The notes: a model not told the origin generated them from the letters alone. A stretch of DNA of 64,000 nt from Verrucomicrobiales bacterium (GCA_015075445.1 JABTUJ010000039.1:1-64000), one strand, 5' to 3'; shown: positions 18,396-27,456, counted from the first letter of the stretch. A program made the numbers and translations.

Positions 18396-18620
18396 CCCCA
18401 TGAACCGCGCAGCCCTTCGCCCCCGACCTCCGACGGAACCCCCGATGCCGGCAGCGATCCCTCGGCGCGCCGGGCCAAACGGCTGTTGTGGGGGTTGGTC
18501 CTCGCGATCGCCGTGCTCAACCTCCTGCTCTTCCTCTCCACCCGGTCCCCGCGCCCGACACCCCCGCCCGAGGGGCCCGCCACCAACCAACTCGCCTCGC
18601 CCGAAGCCACACCGCCGTAG
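18396..18620 (+). CDS. Possible small single-pass membrane protein (start unresolved)
   Basis: The frame ending with TAG at 18618 encodes a credible small membrane protein: charged ARRAKR, then LLWGLVLAIAVLNLLLFLST as one membrane helix, then a Pro-rich tail. No ATG/GTG/TTG is available upstream in this frame. An ATG at 18400 (MNRAALRP) would join it if one base were added in the C-run at 18420-18424. It could be a real small gene with a homopolymer error or frameshift. The alternative frame from 18400 has no such helix. No function can be given. Confidence 0.4.
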   Translation, partial: PHEPRSPSPPTSDGTPDAGSDPSARRAKRLLWGLVLAIAVLNLLLFLSTRSPRPTPPPEGPATNQLASPEATPP

Positions 18621-18678
18621 CGCGGTACGGCATCGCGACAACGGGCGGCGGGACGCGTGAATCAGGCGCGTTGGCCGG

Positions 18679-19620
18679 TCACATTCCCCAAGGATCCTCG
18701 CCCGTATCCATCGAGGACGTCCGCTGGGCCATCCACCAGATGTCTCGGTGGTTGGGGATACGGCCGTTGTGCAACCGCCCCACGTCGGTCACTTTCGCTT
18801 CGAGACCGGAGGGGCCCTTGGACGTGGTCTCGATCCAGCGATGGATCTCGGCGTGTCCGTCCATGAAGGCCAGCGCGCCCGCGTTGTTGTGGAAACCGGC
18901 GGGATAATCCACCCACCCCTGAGTGCGGGTATCCGCGAGGTTGTTGGGCATCCGGAAGCCAAACCCGCCGTCGTTGATGCTGGCCGGATGTTCGTCGATG
19001 AAGACCCACAGCATCGAGGGCGATGGCCGGATGACATCCGCGTCCTTCGCGTACACCCGCCATTTCCCACCCGGATTCGTCGTGGAACCGCCGACCATGC
19101 CGGAATCCAGCCAGTACCCCAGCGTGGGCGTGCGCCCGTCCTGCCAGGTCCCCACCGCCTGACTGGCGGCGATGCTGCGGATGCGACGCACCCTGCCGAC
19201 GCCCGGCCGGATCACGGTGGTCCAGTCTCCCGGGCACTGGTAAATGCCGGGTGCCGTGGTGTAGGGGCCCAGTACCGCCCGCCTCGGATCGAGCAGGGAT
19301 TGCGGATCCCAGTTGTCCGGATTGCCCCCGCTGAAATCAAGCACGCCGCGCACCCAGCCGTCGCCGCCGTAGGTGTTGGGGAAGAACGTGCCGTTGTGAT
19401 CATCGGTGTAGAGGCGGAAGGCCAGCAGGACCTGCTTGAGATTCGCCATGCACTTCACGCCCTGCGCCTTCGTCTTCGCCCGCGCCAACGCCGGCAGCAA
19501 CATGCCGGCGAGGATGGCGATGATGGCAATCACCACCAACAACTCAATCAGGGTGAATCCGGCGTGACGCACCGGGCACGACGGCCCGCGCATCCGACCT
19601 GGACCTTCGGGGAGTTTCAT
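18679..19620 (-). CDS. Type II secretion pseudopilin-like protein with long C-terminal domain
   Basis: A 313-residue exported protein with a class III/prepilin cleavage site: a short charged leader, then GFTLIELLVVIAIIAILAGM, with cleavage expected after Gly and the +5 Glu present. The C-terminal part (NLKQVLLAFRLYTDDHNG, DGHAEIHRW) is the H-X9-DG-type domain abundant in Verrucomicrobia and Planctomycetes, where such genes are often numerous and lie away from the secretion operon. It would be processed by a prepilin peptidase and may join pseudopili made by the GspE/GspD machine at 0.3-6.5 kb. Confidence 0.9.
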   Translation of the reverse strand: MKLPEGPGRMRGPSCPVRHAGFTLIELLVVIAIIAILAGMLLPALARAKTKAQGVKCMANLKQVLLAFRLYTDDHNGTFFPNTYGGDGWVRGVLDFSGGNPDNWDPQSLLDPRRAVLGPYTTAPGIYQCPGDWTTVIRPGVGRVRRIRSIAASQAVGTWQDGRTPTLGYWLDSGMVGGSTTNPGGKWRVYAKDADVIRPSPSMLWVFIDEHPASINDGGFGFRMPNNLADTRTQGWVDYPAGFHNNAGALAFMDGHAEIHRWIETTSKGPSGLEAKVTDVGRLHNGRIPNHRDIWWMAQRTSSMDTGEDPWGM

Positions 19621-19677
19621 GAGCGTCCTTGTACTGCCGACGCCGGGGTCTTGCCAAGCGTAACCTCTCCTGCCCCT

Positions 19678-21369
19678 TCACCCGGCCAGGTCGCGGAAGC
19701 GGGCGGGAATGAACTCGGCCCGCGAACACTCCTTAACCGCGAATTCGACCTGCTGCAGCAGCGTCTCCACCGGCACGGGTTTCAGGTAGTTGGCCAAGCG
19801 CCGTTCCAGGGCTTGGAAAGGGCTGATCCCCTCGATCAGCACCTCGCGTTTCAGATCGCCGAGCAGCGCGTCCACTTCTCCCGGCGTCAGGAGGTCGGGG
19901 ATCCGGTCGCGGACCGAGGCCAACGCTTCCGCCGGGAAATCAAGTTGGCGGGTGCGGCCCAGGGCCGCCAGCAGTTCGGCACCTTCCTCCGGCGTGGTCG
20001 TAGGGAACAGCGGGATCTTGAGATCGACACGCCCGGGGCGTTTGAGGTCCACCTCGACCAGGTCGGGCCGGCTGGTCGCCAGGATCCACACCAGACGTCC
20101 GCGGTTGTCGCGGTTGCTCATCTCCTGGGCGATCATCGAGTACACCCGCCCCGAGACCTCCGGCTCACTGCCGCCGCCGCCGCGACGGCCAAGGGTCTGA
20201 TCCGCTTCATCGATGAACACGTAACATCGGCCCAGCGCCTTGAGGGTCCGGAAGATCTTCTCGAGGTTGCCTTCGGTGCTGCCGTACCACTTGTCCCGAA
20301 AGTTCTTCAGGACCACCACCGGCACCCCCGCTTCGCCGGCCAGGCACTTGACCAGATACGTCTTGCCGGTGCCCACCGGTCCCGAGATCAGGTAACCCAT
20401 CGGGATCAGTTCGGTCTGGTTCTGCCGCCACAACGCAACGTTCTGGCGCAGGTGCCGCTTGAGCGCGTCCTGCCCGTGCAGCGCGTCGAGGTTGAGCCGG
20501 GGCGGAAGGAACTCGATGAGACCCGGGCATTCCTGCTCGACCCACCGGGCCTTCAGCGGCGCCAGGTCCCCCGCGGCCAACGGCTCCTTCCGGTGCTCCT
20601 TGAACTTGAGCAGATTGAACAGGCCGTTGCGCGAGATGCCCGTGAGCTGCCGGCTGAGATCCTCCAGGCCTGTTTGCTCGCCGCCAAGCGCATGCGGATG
20701 CCGTGGACGGGCGCTCCAGAGCGTGTCGCGCAACTCGGGTTCGCCCGGCAGCGGCACCTCGAGATGCGCCGCCAGCGCGTTCTGCCGGAGCAGCGGGTGC
20801 AACTCGTTGAAGTTCTCGGTCAGGAGAAAACTCACGAAATCGTGCTCGACCAGGAGCCGTTCGCGCGTCCACTCCCGGATCAGGAAGGCCGTCGCATGCG
20901 TGTCCGGGTGGCGGACGTCATCGGCCACAAAGAACTGGGCGTCCTTCAGGATGACACCCACCCGGATCCGGTTCTGACCCAGCCGGGCGAGGTTGGCGCA
21001 ATAGCGGAGGTAGTAGGTGATGAGTTCAATCGAGGGCCGCGGTGCCTTGCCGGCGATCTCGGTCTTCTCGTTCCACCGCCCGAAGATGTCGCTGCCGCGC
21101 TCGACGCGCAGCCCGTTGCCGATGTCATACGTCAACACCACCTGGTAGCGGGGGATGACAACCTGCTGCAGGTAGTCCGACAGGCTGCCCAGTGCGGGAG
21201 GAGACTCCTGCGGCAGTGGGAAGGCGTCGTGGGTGTTGCCCGAGAGAATGAACTGCGTGTGGGCCTGGCTGTTGAAGCCGTCCACGATCTGCTGTGCCCA
21301 GAACGGCAGCTTCGGCGACGCGAGCCGGCCGGCCGGGTCCGGAGGTGGGTTGGGCACCGCGGTGCTCAC
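19678..21369 (-). CDS. AAA ATPase paired with PspA
   Basis: A 563-residue cytoplasmic AAA protein. The C-terminal AAA module has Walker A GPVGTGKT (about 330-337), Walker B CYVFIDEAD (about 382-390), sensor region ILATSRPD and RPGR. An N-terminal ~300-residue region (QIVDGFNSQAHTQFILSGNT, FVSFLLTENF) looks like a degenerate first AAA-like domain without a P-loop. It ends 10 bases downstream of... rather, its start lies 10 bases after the stop of the pspA-like gene on the same strand, so the two form an operon. By analogy with ESCRT-III and Vps4, it may remodel PspA filaments on the membrane; this is inference. Confidence 0.82.
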   Translation of the reverse strand: MSTAVPNPPPDPAGRLASPKLPFWAQQIVDGFNSQAHTQFILSGNTHDAFPLPQESPPALGSLSDYLQQVVIPRYQVVLTYDIGNGLRVERGSDIFGRWNEKTEIAGKAPRPSIELITYYLRYCANLARLGQNRIRVGVILKDAQFFVADDVRHPDTHATAFLIREWTRERLLVEHDFVSFLLTENFNELHPLLRQNALAAHLEVPLPGEPELRDTLWSARPRHPHALGGEQTGLEDLSRQLTGISRNGLFNLLKFKEHRKEPLAAGDLAPLKARWVEQECPGLIEFLPPRLNLDALHGQDALKRHLRQNVALWRQNQTELIPMGYLISGPVGTGKTYLVKCLAGEAGVPVVVLKNFRDKWYGSTEGNLEKIFRTLKALGRCYVFIDEADQTLGRRGGGGSEPEVSGRVYSMIAQEMSNRDNRGRLVWILATSRPDLVEVDLKRPGRVDLKIPLFPTTTPEEGAELLAALGRTRQLDFPAEALASVRDRIPDLLTPGEVDALLGDLKREVLIEGISPFQALERRLANYLKPVPVETLLQQVEFAVKECSRAEFIPARFRDLAG

Positions 21370-21379
21370 GCCCCAACGC

Positions 21380-22135
21380 TCAGGTCTTCACCGGCGGTTC
21401 GGCGGGTCCGATCGCTTCCTTGCCGCCCGGCGTGGGCGTGGACGGACTTGAAGTCTCGAGGGCGATTCCCGCCTGGGCGGCGAACTCGGCCAGCGCCTGG
21501 TCCGCCAGCGCCTGTTGCTCGGCCTGCTTGAGGTTGACCTCCGTCAGATCCATGCTGTCGCGCGCCACCCGCGCCCGACCGGCCGCCTTGGTCCGCTCCT
21601 CCTCCACCACCTGATGCAAACGGTCCATCGTGTCGCCGCTTGACCCGATCTGGCCGATCATGCCCGACGCCATCTCGGTCAGCTCCGCCGTGGCCTTCTT
21701 GATCTTCATGTCGTCGAGGGCATAGCGGAGGGATTCCATCTTGGCCTGGGCCGCCTTCACCGCGACGTCCCGGGCACGGAGCAGTTCCTTGTAGGTGTTC
21801 TCCGCCGAGGTTGCCTGGGCCCGATTCTCCTCGAGCTCACGCCGGAGCGTCTGCAGGCGCAGGGCATACTGGGCCGCGGCCTCCTTGTTGCCAACCTTGA
21901 GGTTGGCCATCGCCTTGGCCGAGAGATCCCGCTCCTCGGTCTCCTGGCGTTTGATCTGGGAAATCAGCTTCTCGCAAAGCCCCGCATGTGCCGCGAGGCC
22001 CTGGTTGTAGTTGCCGATCTGCTTGCGCAAATTCTCCTTCTCGACCTCGAGCAGCGCTTCGGGGTTTTTCTTCTCGAGGCCGGAGACGAACAGCCCGAGG
22101 AAGCCGCGAATCAGATTGGCGAGTCGTCTGAACAT
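21380..22135 (-). CDS. PspA/IM30 family membrane-stress protein
   Basis: A 251-residue, almost wholly helical protein: a short amphipathic N-terminus (MFRRLANLIRGFLGLFVSGL), then long coiled coils (KENLRKQIGNYNQGL, LRRELEENRAQATSAENTYKE), as in PspA/IM30, which bind stressed inner membranes and form ESCRT-III-like rods. The C-terminal tail is Pro/Ser-rich and dispensable-looking. The ATG at 22135 is chosen because the extension to 22264 lacks family character. It is the first gene of an operon with the AAA ATPase downstream; no PspF, PspB or PspC is seen nearby. Confidence 0.85.
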   Translation of the reverse strand: MFRRLANLIRGFLGLFVSGLEKKNPEALLEVEKENLRKQIGNYNQGLAAHAGLCEKLISQIKRQETEERDLSAKAMANLKVGNKEAAAQYALRLQTLRRELEENRAQATSAENTYKELLRARDVAVKAAQAKMESLRYALDDMKIKKATAELTEMASGMIGQIGSSGDTMDRLHQVVEEERTKAAGRARVARDSMDLTEVNLKQAEQQALADQALAEFAAQAGIALETSSPSTPTPGGKEAIGPAEPPVKT

Positions 22136-22271
22136 AGATCGGATCCTGGTTAGGCGTTGCCGGACCGTATCAACCGAGTATCGCGTCGTCAGCAAAAACC
22201 TCAGCCGTGCCGCCACCGCCAGCGCCGTCTCTCCGCGCCACGGACCATCCACCGCTCGCCCCATGCAGAAA

Positions 22272-22308
22272 GGACCGGAGGGCCATCTTCCGACGGCACC
22301 TCCGGTCC
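22272..22308 (-). terminator. Putative intrinsic terminator after the LamG gene
   Basis: A perfect 10-bp stem, GGACCGGAGG (22272-22281) with CCTCCGGTCC (22299-22308), stands about 44 bases past the stop of the LamG gene on the minus strand and is followed, in that direction, by TTTCTGC. The short T-run makes it a moderate rather than a strong terminator call. Confidence 0.55.
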
Positions 22309-22351
22309 CTGAATTGCCCCGCTCGCCTCGACGGCGGATAGCCGCGTACCG

Positions 22352-25300
22352 CTACTGCCGCAGCCGGTAGAAACTGGCGGCCGCGCTGGGCGTGATCGTG
22401 ATGCTGTTGCCCGTCACGCCGGGCACCGCCGTCCAGGCAGCGCCCGAAACTGCCGAGGCCGATTCCAGCGTGTAGCCCGTGGCTTCAGCAGGCCAAGAGA
22501 CCGTCAGGTTCCCGGCACTCCAGCCGATGGCCAGCGCCGGCGCCGGCGGTGGCGGCGCCACGTCGAGGACGACTGGAATCCCGGCCGCCGAAGGACCGCC
22601 AAGGGATTCGATCTCCGGTTTCGACAACGCCCCGGCGCGAATCTGCACGGCATTCACCCACCACTCCCGACGCTCGTCCTGGTCGCCGTCCGCAAACAGG
22701 ATCGCCGTCGGCCCGAGGCTGCGACGCGGGTTGTCCAGACCCTGGTTGGCAGTCCAATCATGCTGGAACACGCCATCCACGTACTTGGTTACCACAGGCG
22801 GGTTGGCCGCCATGTTGTACGCCGCGACGACGCGGTGCCATTCGCCGGCCGTGAAGATCCCGGTCCCGATGTATCCGTCGGTCCCCTGCCCGAAGTTGGC
22901 GCCCTGCCAGAACAGGTCGCCGTCATCGGTGTTGTCAGGGGAACTGACCTGCCACATCGAGGCCGCCCCCGGCCCGGTGGTGCCGACGAGGACATCCATG
23001 ATCAGGGTGTACTGGTTCACCCGGGTCCCGCCGCCGTTGGGCGGAATCAGGTGCTCCACGATGTAGCCGATCTTGCGATCCAAGTCGCCCGGCACGTACA
23101 TCACGCGCGCCGGTTCGCCGTCGATCGTCGGCACTTCCGCGAAGTCATCCGCCCCGGTCGTGCCAAACTTGGTCCCCAGCTCGGTCAGCCCGCCGGGTCC
23201 GTCGAGATACGCAAGGTTCTTTCCGATGCTGGCGCCCAGGTCGCCAAACTCGAAGTCCCACTGGCCGGTCACCGTACTCTTGGGGAGGTTCACCGGGATG
23301 CCGGCAGCACGCGGACCTCCCAGCGCAGCCATCTGCGCATCGCTGAGTTTGCCCGGCCGGATCTGGATGCTATTGGCCCACATCTCACGGCGCTCGTCCT
23401 GATCTCCGTCACCAAACAGGACCGCCAGCGGCCCCATGCTGCGGCGCGGGTTGTCCAGGCCTTGGTTGGCTGTCCAATCGTCCTGCTTGATGCCGTCCAC
23501 GTACTTCGTGACCACCGGCGGATCGGCCGCCATGTCATACGCCGCCACGACGCGATGCCACTCCCCCGCCGTGAAAGTGCCGCGGCCGCGATACCCATCG
23601 GTGCCCTGCCCGAAGTTGCTCCCCTGCCAGAACAGGTCGCCGTCGTCGGTGTTGTCCGGCGAACTGACCTGCCACAGCGAGGCCGCGCCGGGACCGGTGG
23701 TCGCCACCAACACGTCCATGATCAGCGTGTACTGGTTGACGCGGGTGCCGCCACCGTTGGGGGCTATGCCGTGCTCCAGGAGATAACCGATGTTGCGATC
23801 CAAATCGCCCGGCACGCGCATCACCCTCGCCGGTTCGCCGTCGATGTCTGCCACGCCCAGCTCGGTCGTGGTGCCGAAGCTCGTGCCCGTCTCGGTCAAA
23901 CCGCCGGGTCCGTCCAGGTATTGGAGAGGCTTGCCAATGGTCGGGCCAAGATCGCCAAACGCGAAATCCCACTGGCCCGCCACCGGATCGGCGATCAGCG
24001 TCTGCGGAATCCCCGACGCCGTCGGACCGCCCAGCACCACCGCCTCCGCATCCGTGATCTTGCCGGCCCGGATCTGCACGGAGTTGACCCACATTCGCCG
24101 CCGTTCGTCCTGGTCCCCATCCGCAAACAGGATGGCGGTCGTTCCCAGACTGCGCCGCGGGTTGTCGAGGCCCTGATTCGCCGTCCAGTCGTGCTGCTTG
24201 ATGCCGTCCACGTACTTCGTCACGACCGGCGGGTTGGCCGCCATGTCATAGGCCGCCACGACGCGATGCCACTCGCCCGCGGTGAAGGTGCCCCGGCCGA
24301 TGTAGCCGTCCGTCCCCTGACCGAAGTTGCTCCCCTGCCAGAAAAGATCACCGTCGTCGGTGTTGTCCGGCGAACTGACCTGCCACAGCGAAGCCGCTCC
24401 CGGCCCGGTGGTGTCCACAAACACATCCATGATCAGGGTGTATTGGTTGACGCGTGTGCCGCCGCCGTTCGGCGCGATCCCGTGGGTCATCACGTAGCCA
24501 ATGCGGCGGTCCACGTCGCCCGGCACCTCCATGATGTGGGCCGGCTCGCTCCCGATGTCCGCCACCCCCAGGGCGGTCGTCGTCCCAAACCGCGTGCCCT
24601 GCTCCGTCAGCGGATCGAGATAAGTCAGCGGCGCGCCCACCGTGGCCCGCAGGTCGCCGGCGTTGAAATCCCATTGCCCCGCCACCGTCGTGCCGCTGCC
24701 ACCGGCCACGGTGATGCGGAAGTTGAAAATGCTGGTGTAGGTGACCGAGCTCGAATCCGTGTACTCGATGCGCACGGCGTTGGCCGCTTCCGGGCGGTTC
24801 GGGTTCGGGTCGTACCGAAGCCGGATCTGGTTGCCGACTTTGGTCAGCAACTGCGGGGTGACGGCGATGTCGTTCAGGAACAGCTTCACGCCACCGGGCG
24901 CCACCGTGGTCGCGCCGTCCACGATCAAGGCCTCGATGGGCGCCGAGGCACTGTTGCCGTCGGATCCCGGCGCGGGAGACGCCTCGGCCACGTACGGTCC
25001 GACGGCTGCCGGCACGTTGACGCTCCGGTAAGCCTTGATGGCGCGGTTGTCGAACTCGTCATTCACCAGGATCCTCTCCTCCGTCGCCGTGTTCACCGTG
25101 TAGAAGTTCAGACTCGCCCCAAGCCCCGTCTGCCAGTAGAGGATCCGGAACGGATACAAGCCCGCCACGGGCGCCTGGACAGAGAACTGGTTCTCGTTAC
25201 GCCAGTTCGCCTGGAACCCGGGGGCGATGCGCTGGTACTCGCCCACTTTCAGGCCGAAGAAATCGCGCGGGTTGGTGCCCACATACACCGCGTAGCCGTC

Positions 25301-25819
25301 GTCGTTGTTCACGTCGGTCCGATCCGCGGTCACGCTCACTCCGAACGTGTGAACCCCGGCGGACAACTCGAGAAAGCCCACCGCCTCGAGCGCGAAGTTT
25401 TCCGTGTGCCCCTGTTGGCCAGGGATTCCTGGGAAGAGATCAGGAAAGAACGTGGCCAGAGGAATGCCGTCGAGGGTCACCAGGTCGATCGGGAGAGCCT
25501 CCCTCTCGAAGTTCAAGTTGACCGCGTCGTGACTGCCGTCGGCGTTGCCCCCGGGGAACGCTTCGTCGGGTACCGGATTGCCGGCCGCGTCGGTGAGCGT
25601 GCCGTTGATCTGTTTCAAGGCCCGGATGGAATTGTTGAGCAGGGCCGGTTCAAGAGGCCCCTGGACGGTCCGGACAACGAAGCCCGAGCCGACACCTGAA
25701 CCGAGCGGCAGCGCCGCGGTGGCGGGCAGGGGTGTGGTTGCCGCGAGGCTTGTGAGCATACCGACGGCGCCGAGGCAGGCAGCGGCCGTGGGAGGGATCC
25801 AGCGGTGGGTTGTTTTCAT
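22352..25819 (-). CDS. Large secreted protein with three LamG-like repeats
   Basis: An exported protein of 1155 residues. After a signal peptide (MKTTHRWIPPTAAACLGAVG... TAAL) comes an N-terminal domain with GVHTFGVSVTADRTDVNNDD (PA14-like jelly-roll style), an Ig-like segment, and three closely similar ~235-residue concanavalin/LamG modules (about residues 379-612, 613-848, 849-1085). Each holds GQWDF, NGGGTRVNQYTLIMDV, DNTDDGDLFWQG and GEWHRVVAAY. The C-terminus is the short verrucomicrobial domain ending FYRLRQ. It likely binds carbohydrate or surfaces; no catalytic site is visible. The ATG at 25819 precedes the signal peptide; an upstream in-frame ATG at 25900 is less likely. Confidence 0.85.
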   Translation of the reverse strand: MKTTHRWIPPTAAACLGAVGMLTSLAATTPLPATAALPLGSGVGSGFVVRTVQGPLEPALLNNSIRALKQINGTLTDAAGNPVPDEAFPGGNADGSHDAVNLNFEREALPIDLVTLDGIPLATFFPDLFPGIPGQQGHTENFALEAVGFLELSAGVHTFGVSVTADRTDVNNDDGYAVYVGTNPRDFFGLKVGEYQRIAPGFQANWRNENQFSVQAPVAGLYPFRILYWQTGLGASLNFYTVNTATEERILVNDEFDNRAIKAYRSVNVPAAVGPYVAEASPAPGSDGNSASAPIEALIVDGATTVAPGGVKLFLNDIAVTPQLLTKVGNQIRLRYDPNPNRPEAANAVRIEYTDSSSVTYTSIFNFRITVAGGSGTTVAGQWDFNAGDLRATVGAPLTYLDPLTEQGTRFGTTTALGVADIGSEPAHIMEVPGDVDRRIGYVMTHGIAPNGGGTRVNQYTLIMDVFVDTTGPGAASLWQVSSPDNTDDGDLFWQGSNFGQGTDGYIGRGTFTAGEWHRVVAAYDMAANPPVVTKYVDGIKQHDWTANQGLDNPRRSLGTTAILFADGDQDERRRMWVNSVQIRAGKITDAEAVVLGGPTASGIPQTLIADPVAGQWDFAFGDLGPTIGKPLQYLDGPGGLTETGTSFGTTTELGVADIDGEPARVMRVPGDLDRNIGYLLEHGIAPNGGGTRVNQYTLIMDVLVATTGPGAASLWQVSSPDNTDDGDLFWQGSNFGQGTDGYRGRGTFTAGEWHRVVAAYDMAADPPVVTKYVDGIKQDDWTANQGLDNPRRSMGPLAVLFGDGDQDERREMWANSIQIRPGKLSDAQMAALGGPRAAGIPVNLPKSTVTGQWDFEFGDLGASIGKNLAYLDGPGGLTELGTKFGTTGADDFAEVPTIDGEPARVMYVPGDLDRKIGYIVEHLIPPNGGGTRVNQYTLIMDVLVGTTGPGAASMWQVSSPDNTDDGDLFWQGANFGQGTDGYIGTGIFTAGEWHRVVAAYNMAANPPVVTKYVDGVFQHDWTANQGLDNPRRSLGPTAILFADGDQDERREWWVNAVQIRAGALSKPEIESLGGPSAAGIPVVLDVAPPPPAPALAIGWSAGNLTVSWPAEATGYTLESASAVSGAAWTAVPGVTGNSITITPSAAASFYRLRQ
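22570..24685. repeat. Three tandem ~705-bp direct repeats within the LamG gene
   Basis: Three DNA-level tandem repeats encode the LamG modules, roughly 23984-24685, 23274-23983 and 22570-23273. For example, the segment GGGTTGTCCAGGCC and its variants recurs at about 22728, 23449 and 24159. The copies have diverged in third positions while coding sense is kept, so the duplication is not very recent, but the array could still recombine. Confidence 0.8.
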
Positions 25820-25990
25820 GACGATGTCTTCGAATCGGAAGCGGGTAAAGTGAAGCAAATCTTTCGCCCTGCAAGTCCAGACACGAGGGTGAGCGGGCAA
25901 GTGCCTGGACCTTCCATGCGCTGAGTGGCAGCGGGCGGGAAAACCGCTTGCGGTTCGGGGCGAGCGGGCTACACTCGGCGGCCGTTGGAG

Positions 25991-26065
25991 GCCAGTGTAG
26001 CTCAGTGGCAGAGCAACGGTTTCGTAAACCGTAGGTCGTCGGTTCGACCCCGACCACTGGCTCCA
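25991..26065 (+). tRNA. tRNA-Thr (anticodon CGT)
   Basis: Cloverleaf read by eye: acceptor GCCAGTG pairs with CACTGGC, the D arm is GCTC-AGTGGCA-GAGC, the anticodon stem ACGGT/ACCGT encloses loop TTCGTAA with anticodon CGT (Thr, codon ACG), and the T arm GTCGG-TTCGACC-CCGAC is standard. The discriminator T is followed by an encoded CCA. A tyrosine recombinase gene begins 172 bases downstream, so the 3' end is a likely integration site; I found no duplicate of the tRNA 3' end elsewhere in the window. Confidence 0.95.
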
Positions 26066-26237
26066 GTCCTTAGTGCTTGGGCATCAAGGTCATGCGAATG
26101 CTAGAGGGGGCAGTGGACACCAAAACGGACACCAAAATCGCTAGGCGCGTGCTGCTCCGCACTGCTCGAAACGGCGCGGCCAGTACTCGCTGAGTCCCCG
26201 GGATCACCCCGGAATACGCTGCGGTTCGCCACAGCGT

Positions 26238-27365
26238 ATGAAGATGCGATACCGATTGATCCGCCGCGGCAGCCGCGGGGCGAAGTTTTATTGTGTGGAC
26301 ACCCTCACCGGACGCCGCTCCAGCCTGCAGACCCGCAACGAGGATGAGGCCCGCCAGATCGTCCTCGCCCGCAACCAGGCCCTGCGCCAGCCAGCCCTCA
26401 ACCTCCAGATCGCCAAGGCCTACCTGGCCGGCAGCGACTCCGGCGTCGCCACCCGCACCTGGCAGCAGGCGACGGACGCCCAGGTCAGCTCCAAGGCGGG
26501 CGAGAATCTCATCCGGTGGCAGACCGCCATAAATGACCGCGCCATGGACCTGGTTCGGGGCAAGGTGATCATCGAGACCCGAGCGGAGGATCTGCTCGAA
26601 GTGCTGCGCCGCGGCACGGTCAGCACCAACGTCTTCCTCAGGAAACTGCACAACTTCTGCCTCGACATGAACTGGCTCCCCTGGCCGGTGATTCCCAAGC
26701 GGCAGTGGCCACCGGTGTGCTATGGGCCGAAACGGGCCATCACCCGGCCCGAGCACGAAGCCATCGTGGCTGCCGAAGGCAACGCGGAGACAAGGGCGTT
26801 CTACCAACTGGCGTGGTGTCTGGGGGGCTCGCAGTCGGATCTGGCCTGCTTGTTGGCCGAAGATGTTGACTGGGACAACCACACCATCAGTTACTCGCGC
26901 AAGAAGACCGGGGCGCCTGCGCTCCTGCGCTTTGGCCCGGAGGTGGTGGAGATCCTCAAAGCACGGCCGGCCCAGGGCCCGTTGTTCCCACGCCTGGCAG
27001 AAATGCACGAGAAACACCGGGCGAAGCAGTTCCGGCGGCGGTGCCTGCAACTGGGCATCAAGGGAGTCTCGCTGCACTCCTATCGCTACGCGTGGGCGGA
27101 ACGGGCACGGGTCTGCGGCTACCCCGAGCGCTTTGCGCAGGAGGCGCTGGGGCATAACTCGAAGGCGGTGCACCGGGCCTACGCCAGGAGAGCCCAGGTC
27201 AAAGTACCCTCACTCGAGGAATACGAGCGCCGCCATCAACCCCACAACGTCGTCCCGCTGACCACGTCGCCGGCCTGTGCACCAACCCAAGCCACGCCGG
27301 GCTCGGTGAGCAGCCCCGGCAACGGCAGTCCGTCTTCGATGGAAACGCCGTTGGCGGCGGGTTGA
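26238..27365 (+). CDS. Tyrosine recombinase / integrase lacking the canonical first Arg
   Basis: Site-specific recombinase of 375 residues, probably responsible for entry of the accessory DNA next to the tRNA gene. An N-terminal SAM-like DNA-binding region is followed by the catalytic domain: candidate Lys in SRKKTG (about 222-223), HSYR (His280, Arg283), GHNSKAVHRAY (His306, Tyr315). At the place of the first catalytic Arg (usually GLRxxEL) the sequence is LGGSQSDLACL, so Ser replaces Arg, while the following DVDWDNHTISYSR matches the family. This variant motif may mark a verrucomicrobial subfamily rather than loss of function. The C-terminal ~45 residues are Pro/Ser/Thr-rich. Confidence 0.87.
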   Translation: MKMRYRLIRRGSRGAKFYCVDTLTGRRSSLQTRNEDEARQIVLARNQALRQPALNLQIAKAYLAGSDSGVATRTWQQATDAQVSSKAGENLIRWQTAINDRAMDLVRGKVIIETRAEDLLEVLRRGTVSTNVFLRKLHNFCLDMNWLPWPVIPKRQWPPVCYGPKRAITRPEHEAIVAAEGNAETRAFYQLAWCLGGSQSDLACLLAEDVDWDNHTISYSRKKTGAPALLRFGPEVVEILKARPAQGPLFPRLAEMHEKHRAKQFRRRCLQLGIKGVSLHSYRYAWAERARVCGYPERFAQEALGHNSKAVHRAYARRAQVKVPSLEEYERRHQPHNVVPLTTSPACAPTQATPGSVSSPGNGSPSSMETPLAAG

Positions 27366-27456
27366 TCGGCGGCGCACCGCCGAGGGAGGTCGCATCAATG
27401 GTCCCGTTTCGCAGCGCTGGCCTGAACTGGAGCCGGCGGTTACGTTGGCCCGGCGG

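Noticed and set aside
18748..21531. 927-codon plus-strand frame opposite the pseudopilin and AAA genes
   Set aside because: It spans two genes of the other strand and has no domain pattern.
22570..24685. Regular repeats considered as a CRISPR-like array
   Set aside because: The period is ~705 bp and the repeats encode protein modules; there are no short repeat-spacer units anywhere in the window.
22760..25699. 979-codon plus-strand frame opposite the LamG gene
   Set aside because: Repeats with the LamG modules and is His/Arg/Val-rich; the signal peptide and domain logic are on the minus strand.
26115..26195. Tandem GGACACCAAAA repeat and short open frame upstream of the integrase
   Set aside because: Two adjacent copies and a short frame (VDTKTDTKIARR) are visible, possibly an old integrase end, but too short to call.
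25991..26237. Second attachment-site copy of the tRNA-Thr 3' end
   Set aside because: No match to the T-arm/acceptor sequence was found elsewhere in the window; the other end may lie outside it.
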